Assembly (NCBI GenBank): GCA_002307115.1
Contig: DBTP01000124.1
Location: 1 to 18,431 of the forward strand
DNA length: 18,431 bases
Direction of reading: 5' to 3'
DNA from: Fibrobacter sp. UBA1313
GTDB lineage: Bacteria; Fibrobacterota; Fibrobacteria; Fibrobacterales; Fibrobacteraceae
Below the pieces are notes generated by a model. It saw only the letters and a program-made list of their open reading frames with translations. It ran no database searches and was not told the DNA's origin. The translations under genes were made by a program, and so were the position numbers. This document shows positions 1 to 6,646 of the stretch, piece after piece (within the stretch, counting starts at the first letter, position 1; the number at the start of each line of letters is the position of its first letter).

Positions 1-272
1 TCTAAAAATTGGTTTGCGACCGCAAAATTGCGCGAGGCCGAGCCAGAAACACGAACACTTGCGCTTTAGCGCTTAGTGAGAGTGATCCCTCATAGATGCT
101 TTGCAGAAATGAGCGGGAGCAGGCGCGATTGTTGGCCAAAACGAGTGCAGCGGGCATGCTTGCATACCCATTGCCGAATTGCACCAACAAGTGCGGGAGC
201 ACAAAAGTGGTGAATAATTGTGTTATGCGCCACAGCCAATTTTGCAGAAAAGGAATTTTTAGAGGTGAGCCC
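1..272 (+). mobile_element. MITE-like repeat element, copy 1 (left tip outside window)
   Basis: Near-identical to the copy at 7492-7800 over its whole length. It begins here with the inner terminal-repeat block TCTAAAAATT (1-10) and ends with AATTTTTAGA (254-263) plus an outer tip running to 272, followed by TA (273-274). The outermost 8 or so bases of the left end lie before the window. Compared with the 7.5-kb copy it lacks exactly 30 bp, between GTGTTAT and GCGCCAC near position 227. It carries the internal hairpin around 147-174, here with mismatches in the stem. A 66-residue reading frame on the minus strand (2-202) is shared with the other copies, but I regard it as a by-product of nucleotide conservation. 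Calling it a mobile element is inference from the terminal repeats, TA junctions and copy number. Confidence 0.7.
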
Positions 273-470
273 TAACGTGCTTAAAATTGAAAAAAAGAAA
301 AACTTACAAATTGATTACCTTTCAGGAGAATGAGCCCTCATAGTCTAGGGAGTCGAGATGAACTCCCGAGTTTCCTATCATGCCACATCTGAGTGTGATG
401 CTTTAGATTCTGCGGAGAGGGCAGTGCAAAGTCTTGGAGAAGATCGGTGCTGTGGAGATCGGGAGGGGTT
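273..470. other. Unassigned intergenic region with a hairpin
   Basis: About 200 bp between the repeat element and the 3' end of modD. No convincing gene. An A-rich stretch (about 289-303) is followed by a dyad GGGAGT (348-353), 8-nt loop, ACTCCC (362-367). A 47-codon frame from an ATG at 358 to a stop at 501 is open but overlaps the modD 3' end antisense and has no good ribosome-binding site. The segment could hold a small RNA or the decayed 3' part of a gene; the sequence alone does not decide. Confidence 0.3.
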
Positions 471-1322
471 TTACTTCTCTGTGACGTCTATTTTGACCTG
501 AATATCGGCGGGAGGGCCAAAGTACATCCAGGAACTGACGAGTGCATCAGCTCCCGCTTTGGCATAGGCTGCGGCGTTTTCCGCGTTCACGCCCCCGGCG
601 GCAAGGATGCAAATGTGTGGATTGATTGCTCGGCTTTTCAGAGCGATAGAGGTCAACGTTTCTGGAGAAAGTTTGTCCAATTGGAGTGCATCGGCCCCAG
701 CGTGGGCTGCTTTCAGGGCATCGTCTTCGTTATGAGCTTCCACTACGATTTTTCTTTCTTTCTGTTGATTCCGTACTTGTGAAATTACGGCGGGCAGATT
801 GTCGTAGCCACCCACAAAACAGAGATGTTCCCGGAAAATGAGTATGGTGTCCGAAAGTCCAGTGCGATGGGGGACGCCACCCCCGGCAAGGAGACCTTTG
901 AGGGCCACCTTTTTTAAAAAGGGAGGATGTTTGCGGGTGCCTGCGACCGAAATTTTTTCGTTGAACGGTTTTGCTTTTTCTATGAGTAAACGAGTGCGTG
1001 TGGCAACGCCTGAAGCATATTCCATTAAAGTGCCGCCAGTACGCCAAATTAAATGAATGGCATCGGCTTTCCCTTGGGCGGTGATGAATACTTCTCCCGG
1101 CTGGAGGTAGGTACCGGAGGGAAGCATCTGTGTGACCGTCAGCCCGGCCTTTTCGTAAATCCGTTTCGCTTCTTCTGTGCAGCAAACCACCATGGGATGG
1201 CGGGCCGCAATACTGATGGAACCGTCCGATGAATTTAGCTGCAATAAGAGAGATGTCATATCTCCCATGGGGACATCATCTTCGATAAGACGGTCAATAT
1301 CGTGGTCGGTAAAGTAAATCAT
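471..1322 (-). CDS. modD: ModD, nicotinate-nucleotide pyrophosphorylase-like protein
   Basis: 283 aa, the usual length for the family. ModD proteins are paralogues of quinolinate phosphoribosyltransferase (NadC) and are often encoded with molybdate ABC transport genes; their substrate is not settled. The fold signature is visible: an N-terminal open-faced sandwich domain (about 1-105), then a barrel domain with the phosphate/PRPP-binding segment GTRK (128-131) and GGGVPHR (147-153), a strand with EAHN near 196, LQLDKL near 215, and a C-terminal AAGGVN loop near 243. The divergence of these motifs from NadC, for example GGGVPHRTGLSD, favours ModD over NadC. The start is supported by AGAGAGG six bases upstream of the ATG. 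No modABC genes are in the window; the only possible molybdenum link is the NifX/MinD cluster 2.4 kb away. Expressed away from ychF's 3' end, probably as a single gene. Confidence 0.85.
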   Translation of the reverse strand: MIYFTDHDIDRLIEDDVPMGDMTSLLLQLNSSDGSISIAARHPMVVCCTEEAKRIYEKAGLTVTQMLPSGTYLQPGEVFITAQGKADAIHLIWRTGGTLMEYASGVATRTRLLIEKAKPFNEKISVAGTRKHPPFLKKVALKGLLAGGGVPHRTGLSDTILIFREHLCFVGGYDNLPAVISQVRNQQKERKIVVEAHNEDDALKAAHAGADALQLDKLSPETLTSIALKSRAINPHICILAAGGVNAENAAAYAKAGADALVSSWMYFGPPADIQVKIDVTEK

Positions 1323-1431
1323 CTTGAACCTCTCTAAATCTCATGAAAAGATAGTTCAAGGAATGAATTTACTGAGTCACAATTGACAGAAAAAAAATAA
1401 ATGTGAGATCGTAGAATTTTTTTACAGAGCG

Positions 1432-2529
1432 TTACACGTTGAACAAGTAATACATGATGTCGCCATCTTGTACCACGTATTCTTTGCCTTCGGTGCGGAC
1501 AACGCCCGCTTCTTTCGCGGCGTTCCAGGATCCGTGTTTCATAAATTCGGCAAACGAGAGTGTCTCGGCACGAATGAATCCGCGTTCAAAATCGGTGTGG
1601 ATGACGCCTGCGCAGGCCGGGGCTTTCCAGCCGGCATGGAATGTCCAAGCGCGGCATTCTTTTTCGCCCGCAGTAAAGAATGTGCGAAGGCCGAGAATTT
1701 CGTAGCCTTGGCGCACCACGGAATCCAAACCAGACTCTTTGAGACCGAGTTCTTTTAAGAATTCGACTTTTTCGTCCGGTTCCATTTTAGAGAGTTCTTC
1801 TTCGATTTTGCCGCTGATGATAACGACGCGGCCCCCTTTGCCTTCTGCGTATTTTTTGAGCACTTCCACATAGGCATTGCCCGTGATCATGTCGTCTTCT
1901 TTGACGTTTGCGCAATAGAAAATCGGTTTGGCGGTGAGGAGGGCGAGATCCTGGAGTAATTCGTCCATGGCGTCAGAGCTTCCTTTGAATTCGCGGGCGG
2001 AGTGCCCTTCGGAAAGGGAGTTCTTCAAACTTTCACAAGCTTCCAAACGGGCTTTGGAACTCGTGGCACCGACGCGGGCATTTTTTGCTTCGGTGGAGCA
2101 ACGTTTTTCAACAGTGTCCAGATCTTTGAGGATCAATTCAGTTTCGATGATATCGACGTCGCGGAGCGGATCTACAGAGCCATGAACGTGGACGATATTT
2201 TCATCGTCAAAGCAGCGCACCACTTCCATAATGGCTTCGCATTCGCGAATGTGCGTGAGGAATTGGTTCCCGAGGCCTTCGCCTTTGCTCGCTCCTTTGA
2301 CAAGGCCTGCGATGTCGACGAATTGGGTGACGGTAGGCACAATGGAGCGCGGTTTGTAAACTTTGACCAGTTCATCTAAGCGGTAATCCGGCACGTTCAC
2401 CATGCCGACGTTGGGCTCAATGGTGCAGAAGGGATAATTCGCAGCCTCGGCACCGGCGTTCGTGATTGCATTAAAAATGGTGCTCTTGCCTACATTCGGA
2501 AGTCCGACGATACCGCATTTGAAACCCAT
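1432..2529 (-). CDS. ychF: YchF (OLA1) family ribosome-associated ATPase
   Basis: 365 aa from the chosen ATG at 2529, matching the family length of about 363-366. YchF/OLA1 proteins are TRAFAC P-loop enzymes that prefer ATP to GTP, bind ribosomes and modulate stress responses. Visible motifs: G1 GLPNVGKS (9-16), G3 DIAGL (72-76) followed by VKGASKGEGLGN, and NVKE in place of the NKxD of true GTPases, the hallmark of ATP preference. The C-terminal TGS domain holds FFTAGEKECRAWT and the ending VQDGDIMYYLFNV. A longer frame starts 14 codons upstream, but GGAG lies five bases before ATG 2529 and the family begins with MGFKCGIVGLPNVGKS. The repeat element at 2582-2819 starts only about 50 bp upstream of this start, so the promoter is either in that gap or inside the element. 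Confidence 0.96.
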   Translation of the reverse strand: MGFKCGIVGLPNVGKSTIFNAITNAGAEAANYPFCTIEPNVGMVNVPDYRLDELVKVYKPRSIVPTVTQFVDIAGLVKGASKGEGLGNQFLTHIRECEAIMEVVRCFDDENIVHVHGSVDPLRDVDIIETELILKDLDTVEKRCSTEAKNARVGATSSKARLEACESLKNSLSEGHSAREFKGSSDAMDELLQDLALLTAKPIFYCANVKEDDMITGNAYVEVLKKYAEGKGGRVVIISGKIEEELSKMEPDEKVEFLKELGLKESGLDSVVRQGYEILGLRTFFTAGEKECRAWTFHAGWKAPACAGVIHTDFERGFIRAETLSFAEFMKHGSWNAAKEAGVVRTEGKEYVVQDGDIMYYLFNV

Positions 2530-2581
2530 GATTTCTCCAGAGAAGTGGTTGAACGGCGTGAAATTTAGCATTTTATAGGTA

Positions 2582-2819
2582 TGGGCACCTCTAAAAATTC
2601 ATTTTCTATGAAATCGACTGTGATACTTCGCCATAGTTCGTCATTCAAAGTGGCGAAGACAGCGAGTATTCACCACTTTTGTGCTTACGCACTTGTTGAT
2701 GCAACTCGGCAATGGGCATACAAGCATGCCCATTGCACTCGTTTTGGTCAACAATCATTCCTGCTCTGGCTCGACCTCGTTCGATTTCATTTCCGCAAAG
2801 TAATTTTTAGACGTGCCCG
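2582..2819 (-). mobile_element. MITE-like repeat element, copy 3 (inverted, 71-bp internal deletion)
   Basis: Inverted relative to the other two copies. The ends are the best preserved of the family: TGGGCACCTCTAAAAATT at 2582-2599 and its near-perfect inverse at 2802-2819, with TA immediately outside on both sides (2580-2581 and 2820-2821). It is 238 bp against 309 bp for the copy at 7.5 kb; the whole difference is one block of about 71 bp missing between CCTGCTC and TGGCTCG near 2767. The internal hairpin is a perfect 11-bp stem here, GCAATGGGCAT (2709-2719) with ATGCCCATTGC (2726-2736). It fills almost the entire ychF-lipoprotein gap, so an open frame reading through it into the lipoprotein is an artefact of the insertion. 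Confidence 0.75.
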
Positions 2820-2907
2820 TATGGGTGTATTCAAAAATTTTTTTATGGCCAAATTGACTCTTGTCGCTGTCGATTTTGCTCTGGTAATTCGAGCATTCTG
2901 GCTTGTG

Positions 2908-3735
2908 ATGCGGGCTCTGCTGGGGGGATTTTTGCTGCTCTCGCTCGCCTCCTGTGCGACTTCCCGTGGAGAGGCCTCGAACTCCGGGAGTGAAGTCACT
3001 GGGGATTCGGAGTGTGCCGAGTGTGGCGAACAGGGCGTTGTGGAGCTGGAAATTTCCAATGAAAAGTCATACCAGGAATGGAACCTCAAGGCCTATGAAC
3101 TTTTTGATTCTTCGGCGGTGATGGGCGTTTTTCCGACTTTATCGGTGGTCGCGGAAGCACCCGAAAATTGCCGCATTTGTCACAGCTTTAGTGCGGAGGC
3201 CATCGATTTTGACCTTGCGCATTACGAAGATTCTCTGGTGCCTGTCGCGTTTCCCAAAATGCAACGGGAACTCATGCTCCCCGGGATGCGCATTCCCGAC
3301 GCTGATTCTACTTACCTTGCAAAATTTTCAAAAGATATTCTTTCGATGACTTTTGCTGAGGGGAAAAAACTTTCTGATATGCACCCTTGGCAAGGGCGTA
3401 GCGTCTCGGAGCAAACCTTTACGCGTGAAGTGCCTTTTCCATTGAAGAAAAAACTTCAGGAAGTCGCGCTTCGTTATAATGTCCGCTACCTCACCATTCC
3501 GGTGCGGGTGTCTGTGAAAATGCTCCCTCATGCCGGGCGGAGCGGCGGCTATGAATGGAAGAGCCTGTGGACTTTATGGGATGCGCGTTATGGTGAACTC
3601 GTGTTCCTGAACTATTCGGAATTCATGGCAGAAACGACGAGTCGCATTGCGCCGGAAAGGGAATGGGCAAAACCGTTCGCGGAACGATTAGGCAAAGCGT
3701 TCCGAGTGAAGCCTATTCAAGTGGAAAATCATTAA
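2908..3735 (+). CDS. Predicted lipoprotein with two CxxC motifs
   Basis: 275 aa from ATG 2908. The N-terminus MRALLGGFLLLSLASC is a compact lipoprotein signal with lipobox LASC, so Cys16 would be lipidated and the protein tethered to a membrane facing the periplasm. The mature part starts with a low-complexity Ser/Gly/Glu linker, then CAEC (about residue 36), and later CRICH (about residue 82), a CxxCH sequence. The C-terminal half contains a stretch of alternating hydrophobics (YLTIPVRVSVKML, LWTLWDARYGELVFLN) that looks like a beta-rich domain. I do not recognise the family. Starts at 2821 and 2845 are in frame and would lengthen the signal sequence; the frame also reads back through the repeat element to 2581, which I exclude. 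No start has a strong ribosome-binding site. It converges on the NifX-like gene, only 11 bp apart, with no visible terminator. Confidence 0.65.
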   Translation: MRALLGGFLLLSLASCATSRGEASNSGSEVTGDSECAECGEQGVVELEISNEKSYQEWNLKAYELFDSSAVMGVFPTLSVVAEAPENCRICHSFSAEAIDFDLAHYEDSLVPVAFPKMQRELMLPGMRIPDADSTYLAKFSKDILSMTFAEGKKLSDMHPWQGRSVSEQTFTREVPFPLKKKLQEVALRYNVRYLTIPVRVSVKMLPHAGRSGGYEWKSLWTLWDARYGELVFLNYSEFMAETTSRIAPEREWAKPFAERLGKAFRVKPIQVENH

Positions 3736-3746
3736 ATCTTTCGTTT

Positions 3747-4085
3747 TTAATGGTCGCAGCCGTTCGCGCCGAACGTAAGCGTCCCTGCGAGATGCTGGTT
3801 TACCAAAGTTTCTGGTTCCAGTGCCGGGGCTCCTGCCAGAACACAGATATTTTTTTCTTCCATCAGTACGCGCGCCTTTTGTCCTAAGCCTCCGGCGATG
3901 ACGTGAGTGACTCCTCTCTCGTGAAGCCACACTGGGAGCAATCCGGGTTCATGGGGCGGAGGCACGATCTCTTCTTTTTTGGTGATGGCCTTGGTGTTGT
4001 CATCCACTGTGATCAGGGCAAACATTTTGCAGTGACCAAAGTGAGTGGTGAGTTTGCCTTCGGCAAGGGGTATTGCAAATTTCAT
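3747..4085 (-). CDS. NifX/NifB-family (Fe-Mo cofactor biosynthesis type) protein, ORP-like
   Basis: 112 aa. The family (dinitrogenase iron-molybdenum cofactor domain) has an RNase H-like fold and binds or carries metal-sulfur clusters; members include NifX, the C-terminal domain of NifB, MTH1175/TM1290 and the Mo-Cu orange protein of Desulfovibrio. The family signature is clear: MKFAIPLAEGKLTTHFGHC with HFGHC at 15-19 near the N-terminus, a central VTHVIAGGLGQKA, and LAGTLTFGANGCDH at the C-terminus; the terminal Cys-Asp-His could add metal ligands. AAGGA lies about six bases before the ATG. It is the last gene of the four-gene minus-strand operon, 42 bp after the second MinD-like ATPase. It is probably a cluster carrier served by the two ATPases; the metal is unknown. 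Confidence 0.85.
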   Translation of the reverse strand: MKFAIPLAEGKLTTHFGHCKMFALITVDDNTKAITKKEEIVPPPHEPGLLPVWLHERGVTHVIAGGLGQKARVLMEEKNICVLAGAPALEPETLVNQHLAGTLTFGANGCDH

Positions 4086-4127
4086 TTGGATTCCTTTGTT
4101 AGTTATTGACTTCTACTTTTTATTTAC

Positions 4128-5012
4128 TCAAGACATTTTCATTTTCTGTTTTAAAAGTGCGGCGATGGAGCGGAGCGTCTCAGCTTCCGGGCTTGTCGGG
4201 AAAGCGGTTAATACAGATTGGCCCTTTTGCTGTGCTTTTGAAAACAGCGGTGAATACGGTAATTGCCCGATCACCGTGGCTCCAAATTTTGCCGCGCAAT
4301 CTTCCATTTTTTTGTGGTAACTGGTTTCGAGATCTGCTTTGTTGATGAGTATATAGGTGGGTACTTGGAAATGTTTCGCTAAAACCAAAACTCGTTCCAA
4401 ATCATGATAACCAGAAGGCGTCGGTTCCGTCACCACAAGTATGATGCTCGCTCCTGTGACAGAGGCGATTACGGGGCAGCCAATTCCTGGGGGACCATCC
4501 ACTAAAACAAGAGGAATTCCCTCGTCCACGGCTTTTTTTCGGGTTTTTTCTCGGACAAAACTGACCAGCTTCCCTGAATTTTCCGCTCCAGGGTACAGGC
4601 TTGCGTGGAAAAGTGTTCCCTGTGTCGTTTGGGACTCTTTCCACAAACCACAGAAAGCTTCTTTCCATTCGATGGCGTGGTGAGGGCATGCATTAACACA
4701 AACTTTGCATCCCTCACAGGCACGCGCATCTACTTCGTAACCCTTTTTGCTAGAGACAATGGCCTCAAAGCGGCAGAGTGTAGCGCAGTGACCGCAATGG
4801 TGACATTTTTCTGGATCAATTTCCGCAACGTGCCCACTTTGAAACTCAGCAATTTGCGTTTCTGTCACTTTTAAAACCAAGAACAGATCGGCGGCATCCA
4901 CATCACAATCGGCGAGAACCTTACTGGGAAAACATTCTGCAAGTGCAGCGGTAATCGACGTTTTTCCGGTGCCGCCTTTGCCGCTGATAATGACTAATTC
5001 CTCCGGTTGCAT
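4128..5012 (-). CDS. MinD/Mrp-superfamily P-loop ATPase with inserted 2[4Fe-4S] ferredoxin domain (second of pair)
   Basis: 294 aa. SIMIBI-class ATPase with deviant Walker A SGKGGTGKTS (10-19), DCDVDAADL (35-43) and the switch-II-like VDGPPGIGCP, interrupted by a ferredoxin module: Cys70-73-76-80 and Cys99-102-105-109, each C-x2-C-x2-C-x3-C. The second quartet ends in CP as in ferredoxins; the first ends in CR. Such proteins (COG1149) couple nucleotide hydrolysis to cluster handling or electron transfer and occur in pairs beside NifX-like genes. The start at 5012 is fixed by GGAGG seven bases upstream; a frame beginning at 5030 ignores it. The gene overlaps the preceding ATPase gene by 19 bp, so translation is probably coupled. 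The two ATPases share architecture and may act as a heterodimer. Confidence 0.9.
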   Translation of the reverse strand: MQPEELVIISGKGGTGKTSITAALAECFPSKVLADCDVDAADLFLVLKVTETQIAEFQSGHVAEIDPEKCHHCGHCATLCRFEAIVSSKKGYEVDARACEGCKVCVNACPHHAIEWKEAFCGLWKESQTTQGTLFHASLYPGAENSGKLVSFVREKTRKKAVDEGIPLVLVDGPPGIGCPVIASVTGASIILVVTEPTPSGYHDLERVLVLAKHFQVPTYILINKADLETSYHKKMEDCAAKFGATVIGQLPYSPLFSKAQQKGQSVLTAFPTSPEAETLRSIAALLKQKMKMS

Positions 5013-5857
5013 AATAGCTCCTCCGCACATTTGTCAAGTAAAAGTCGCAATGATTCCTGTAATTCCGGCATGGCATCCAACAGCGTTCCGCCCCGGGCAT
5101 AGGTTCCCGCGATGTCTCTGCTCTCTGGAATTTGAAGCCAGAGGGGATAATTTTTTTCTTTGCAGAATTCCTGCACCGACGAGAACCCTGGTCTCATGCG
5201 GTTGAGAATCACCGCAAAAGGAAGTCCCTTTTTTTGGAGGGCTTTGAGGGTGAGTTTCAAATCGTGTAATCCAAAAGGCGTTTCTTCGGCCACCAAAAGA
5301 ACAAAGTCCGCGTGTTCGACTGCTGTAGCGAAGGCGCAGGCCGTGCCCGGAGGTGCGTCAATCAGGGTAAATTCCACTTCCGGATCGGGCTGTTTTTTTT
5401 TTACCGCGCGAATCAAGGTGGGAGTTTCTGTATGTCCAATGGCAAGCGCACCGGTGATGAGTTCTGCTTTTTCGGCAACGAGCGCCCGAGTGATAGCTCC
5501 CATTTTGAGGGGCGTTTCCTGAAGGGCTCCCGTGGGACATACGAGAGAACAGCCGCCACAACTATGGCAGAGTTCTTCGAATACTAAAATGCCCGCTTTC
5601 CCTGCCTCGGCGAGTGCATTAAATTGACAAGCCTCGACACACTTGCCGCAATGCTTACAGAGATCAGGGTTCAGAAGGGGAATGCGTCTTTCGACAGAGG
5701 AGCGAGAAACGAAGCGCGTTTTTAAAAACAAATGACAGTTCGGTTCTTCCACATCGCAGTCCAATAAACGGGAACGATCTGCATTGGCAAGGAAGAGTGA
5801 AACTGCGAGACTGGTTTTCCCCGTCCCGCCTTTCCCAGATGCTATAGCGATTTGCAT
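4994..5857 (-). CDS. MinD/Mrp-superfamily P-loop ATPase with inserted 2[4Fe-4S] ferredoxin domain (first of pair)
   Basis: 287 aa. Deviant Walker A ASGKGGTGKTS (6-16), DCDVEEPNC (33-41), then two cluster-binding quartets Cys67-70-73-77 and Cys97-100-103-107, the second ending in CPTGAL, followed by the switch segment IDAPPGTACAFA and VVAEETPFGLHDL-like nucleotide-domain sequence. It pairs with the next gene, which has the same domain order, and the pair probably arose by duplication. The long upstream extension of the open frame is spurious: the family begins MQIAIASGKGG, AAGGA lies upstream, and the ATG shares one base with the stop of the NifX-like gene (TAATG), indicating translational coupling. 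Likely role: ATP-dependent insertion or transfer of a metal-sulfur cluster, or MinD-like positioning, as proposed for the orange-protein ATPases of Desulfovibrio. Confidence 0.9.
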   Translation of the reverse strand: MQIAIASGKGGTGKTSLAVSLFLANADRSRLLDCDVEEPNCHLFLKTRFVSRSSVERRIPLLNPDLCKHCGKCVEACQFNALAEAGKAGILVFEELCHSCGGCSLVCPTGALQETPLKMGAITRALVAEKAELITGALAIGHTETPTLIRAVKKKQPDPEVEFTLIDAPPGTACAFATAVEHADFVLLVAEETPFGLHDLKLTLKALQKKGLPFAVILNRMRPGFSSVQEFCKEKNYPLWLQIPESRDIAGTYARGGTLLDAMPELQESLRLLLDKCAEELLCNRRN

Positions 5858-6216
5858 TACCAGTGTCCTTCTACATCGGCATCGGTGAGTAACGCGAGCT
5901 TCCCTGCCGCAAATGCTTCTGCAAGGTCGTGAATGGGGCGGTTTTCTGCCAAGTAAATGGCGATGCCTGCCGCGTGGAGTACTTTGAATGCTTTGGGTCC
6001 GCAATGTCCGGTCACCAGTGCCTCTGCGCCTGTTTTGAGAACGGTTTGGGCAGATTGAATTCCTGCCCCTTGTACGGAGTTTAAATTCTGCGTATTTTCC
6101 AAAATTTCATAATCTTTGGTTTCTGTGTCCAGAATCAAAAACTGAGAACAGCGCCCGAATCGCGTATCTAAGAGGGATTCCAGTGTATTTCCACTTGTCG
6201 AAAAGGCAATTTTCAT
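5857..6216 (-). CDS. NifX/NifB-family (Fe-Mo cofactor biosynthesis type) protein, first gene of operon
   Basis: 119 aa. N-terminus MKIAFSTSGNTLESLLDTRFGRCSQF carries the family pattern of strand, loop, then RFGRC (19-23) where the paralogue at 3747-4085 has HFGHC. The middle contains VQGAGIQSAQTVLKTGAEALVTGHCGPKAFKVL (the GHCGP turn, near residue 71, is typical of the MTH1175 group) and IYLAE. It shares the fold with its downstream paralogue but the two are strongly diverged. AGGA lies five bases before the ATG. As the promoter-proximal gene it lies directly opposite the DUF134 regulator across a region holding a long dyad. Expected role: scaffold or carrier for a metal-sulfur cofactor, possibly the homologue of the orange protein; no nitrogenase genes are in the window. 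Confidence 0.87.
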   Translation of the reverse strand: MKIAFSTSGNTLESLLDTRFGRCSQFLILDTETKDYEILENTQNLNSVQGAGIQSAQTVLKTGAEALVTGHCGPKAFKVLHAAGIAIYLAENRPIHDLAEAFAAGKLALLTDADVEGHW

Positions 6217-6262
6217 AGTTTTCCTGGGGCTGAGATGTCTCTGTACCTTTTATAAATCGTTT

Positions 6263-6310
6263 TGTGCATATGCAAAATATGTATTATTTTATATTTTGTG
6301 TATATGCACA
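6263..6310. promoter_or_regulatory. Long dyad operator candidate in the divergent promoter region
   Basis: Two-block inverted repeat centred in the 115-bp gap between the NifX-like operon and the DUF134 gene. Outer blocks TGTGCATAT (6263-6271) and ATATGCACA (6302-6310) are exact inverses; inner blocks AAAATAT (6274-6280) and ATATTTT (6291-6297) are also exact inverses, around a 10-bp A/T core. On the minus strand, TTGCAT inside the dyad and TATAAA beyond it are spaced about 15 bp apart and could be -35/-10 of the NifX-like operon; TATTAT in the core could serve the plus strand. A dyad between divergent genes, one of them an HTH protein, suggests autoregulation by the DUF134 protein. That binding is inference. 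Confidence 0.6.
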
Positions 6311-6331
6311 GAAAATATTTTGGAAAAATTT

Positions 6332-6646
6332 ATGCCAAGAAATCCTAAACGCCGTTGTTGTAGATTAGATGCTTCGGGTCTTTATTATAAGCCGCGGGGG
6401 GTTCCCATGGCGGATCTGGAGTTATTGGTGATTCCTTTGGATGAATTTGAGTCCATGCGCTTGTGTGACTTAGATGGATTGGATCAGACGGCCGCTGGGG
6501 AGAAAATGGGCGTTTCCCGTGGAACGGTGCAACGGTTGCTGGAATCCGGTCGTCGAAAATTATTGCAGGCGATTGTGGATAAACAGGCGATTCAAATAGG
6601 GGAGGGTGCTGAAAATGAATCCGATAAAATTAACTGTAGTCATTAA
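6332..6646 (+). CDS. DUF134 family helix-turn-helix regulator
   Basis: 104 aa from ATG 6332, beginning MPRNPKRRCCRLD, the family's usual Met-Pro-Arg opening with basic residues and cysteines. The centre, LELLVIPLDEFESMRLCDLDGLDQTAAGEKMGVSRGTVQRLLESGRRKL, is the DUF134 core and contains a sigma-70 region-4-like helix-turn-helix (about 48-78). DUF134 genes are regularly found beside NifX/NifB-family and ferredoxin-MinD genes, which fits here. A frame beginning at 6296 would put the start inside the dyad; I reject it, though the ribosome-binding site of the chosen start (GGAA) is weak. The next gene starts 32 bases before this one ends, so the two are co-translated. Likely controls the divergent cluster in response to metal or cofactor state; the signal is unknown. 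Confidence 0.85.
   Translation: MPRNPKRRCCRLDASGLYYKPRGVPMADLELLVIPLDEFESMRLCDLDGLDQTAAGEKMGVSRGTVQRLLESGRRKLLQAIVDKQAIQIGEGAENESDKINCSH

Noticed and set aside
2..202. 66-residue minus-strand frame, with a 70-residue equivalent at 7501-7713
   Set aside because: Lies inside the repeat element and ends in the terminal repeat; the third copy has lost the second half. Best explained by nucleotide conservation of the element.
358..501. 47-codon plus-strand frame beginning MNSRVSYHATSECDALDSAE
   Set aside because: No good ribosome-binding site and it overlaps the modD 3' end antisense; coding character is not strong enough.
2581..2907. N-terminal extension of the lipoprotein frame back to ATG 2581
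   Set aside because: The extension is the inverted repeat element read through; a normal lipoprotein signal starts at 2908.
6606..6614. GTG 6606 as start of the MBL-fold gene
   Set aside because: The GGGGAGGG ribosome-binding site would have no spacer; ATG 6615 has correct spacing.
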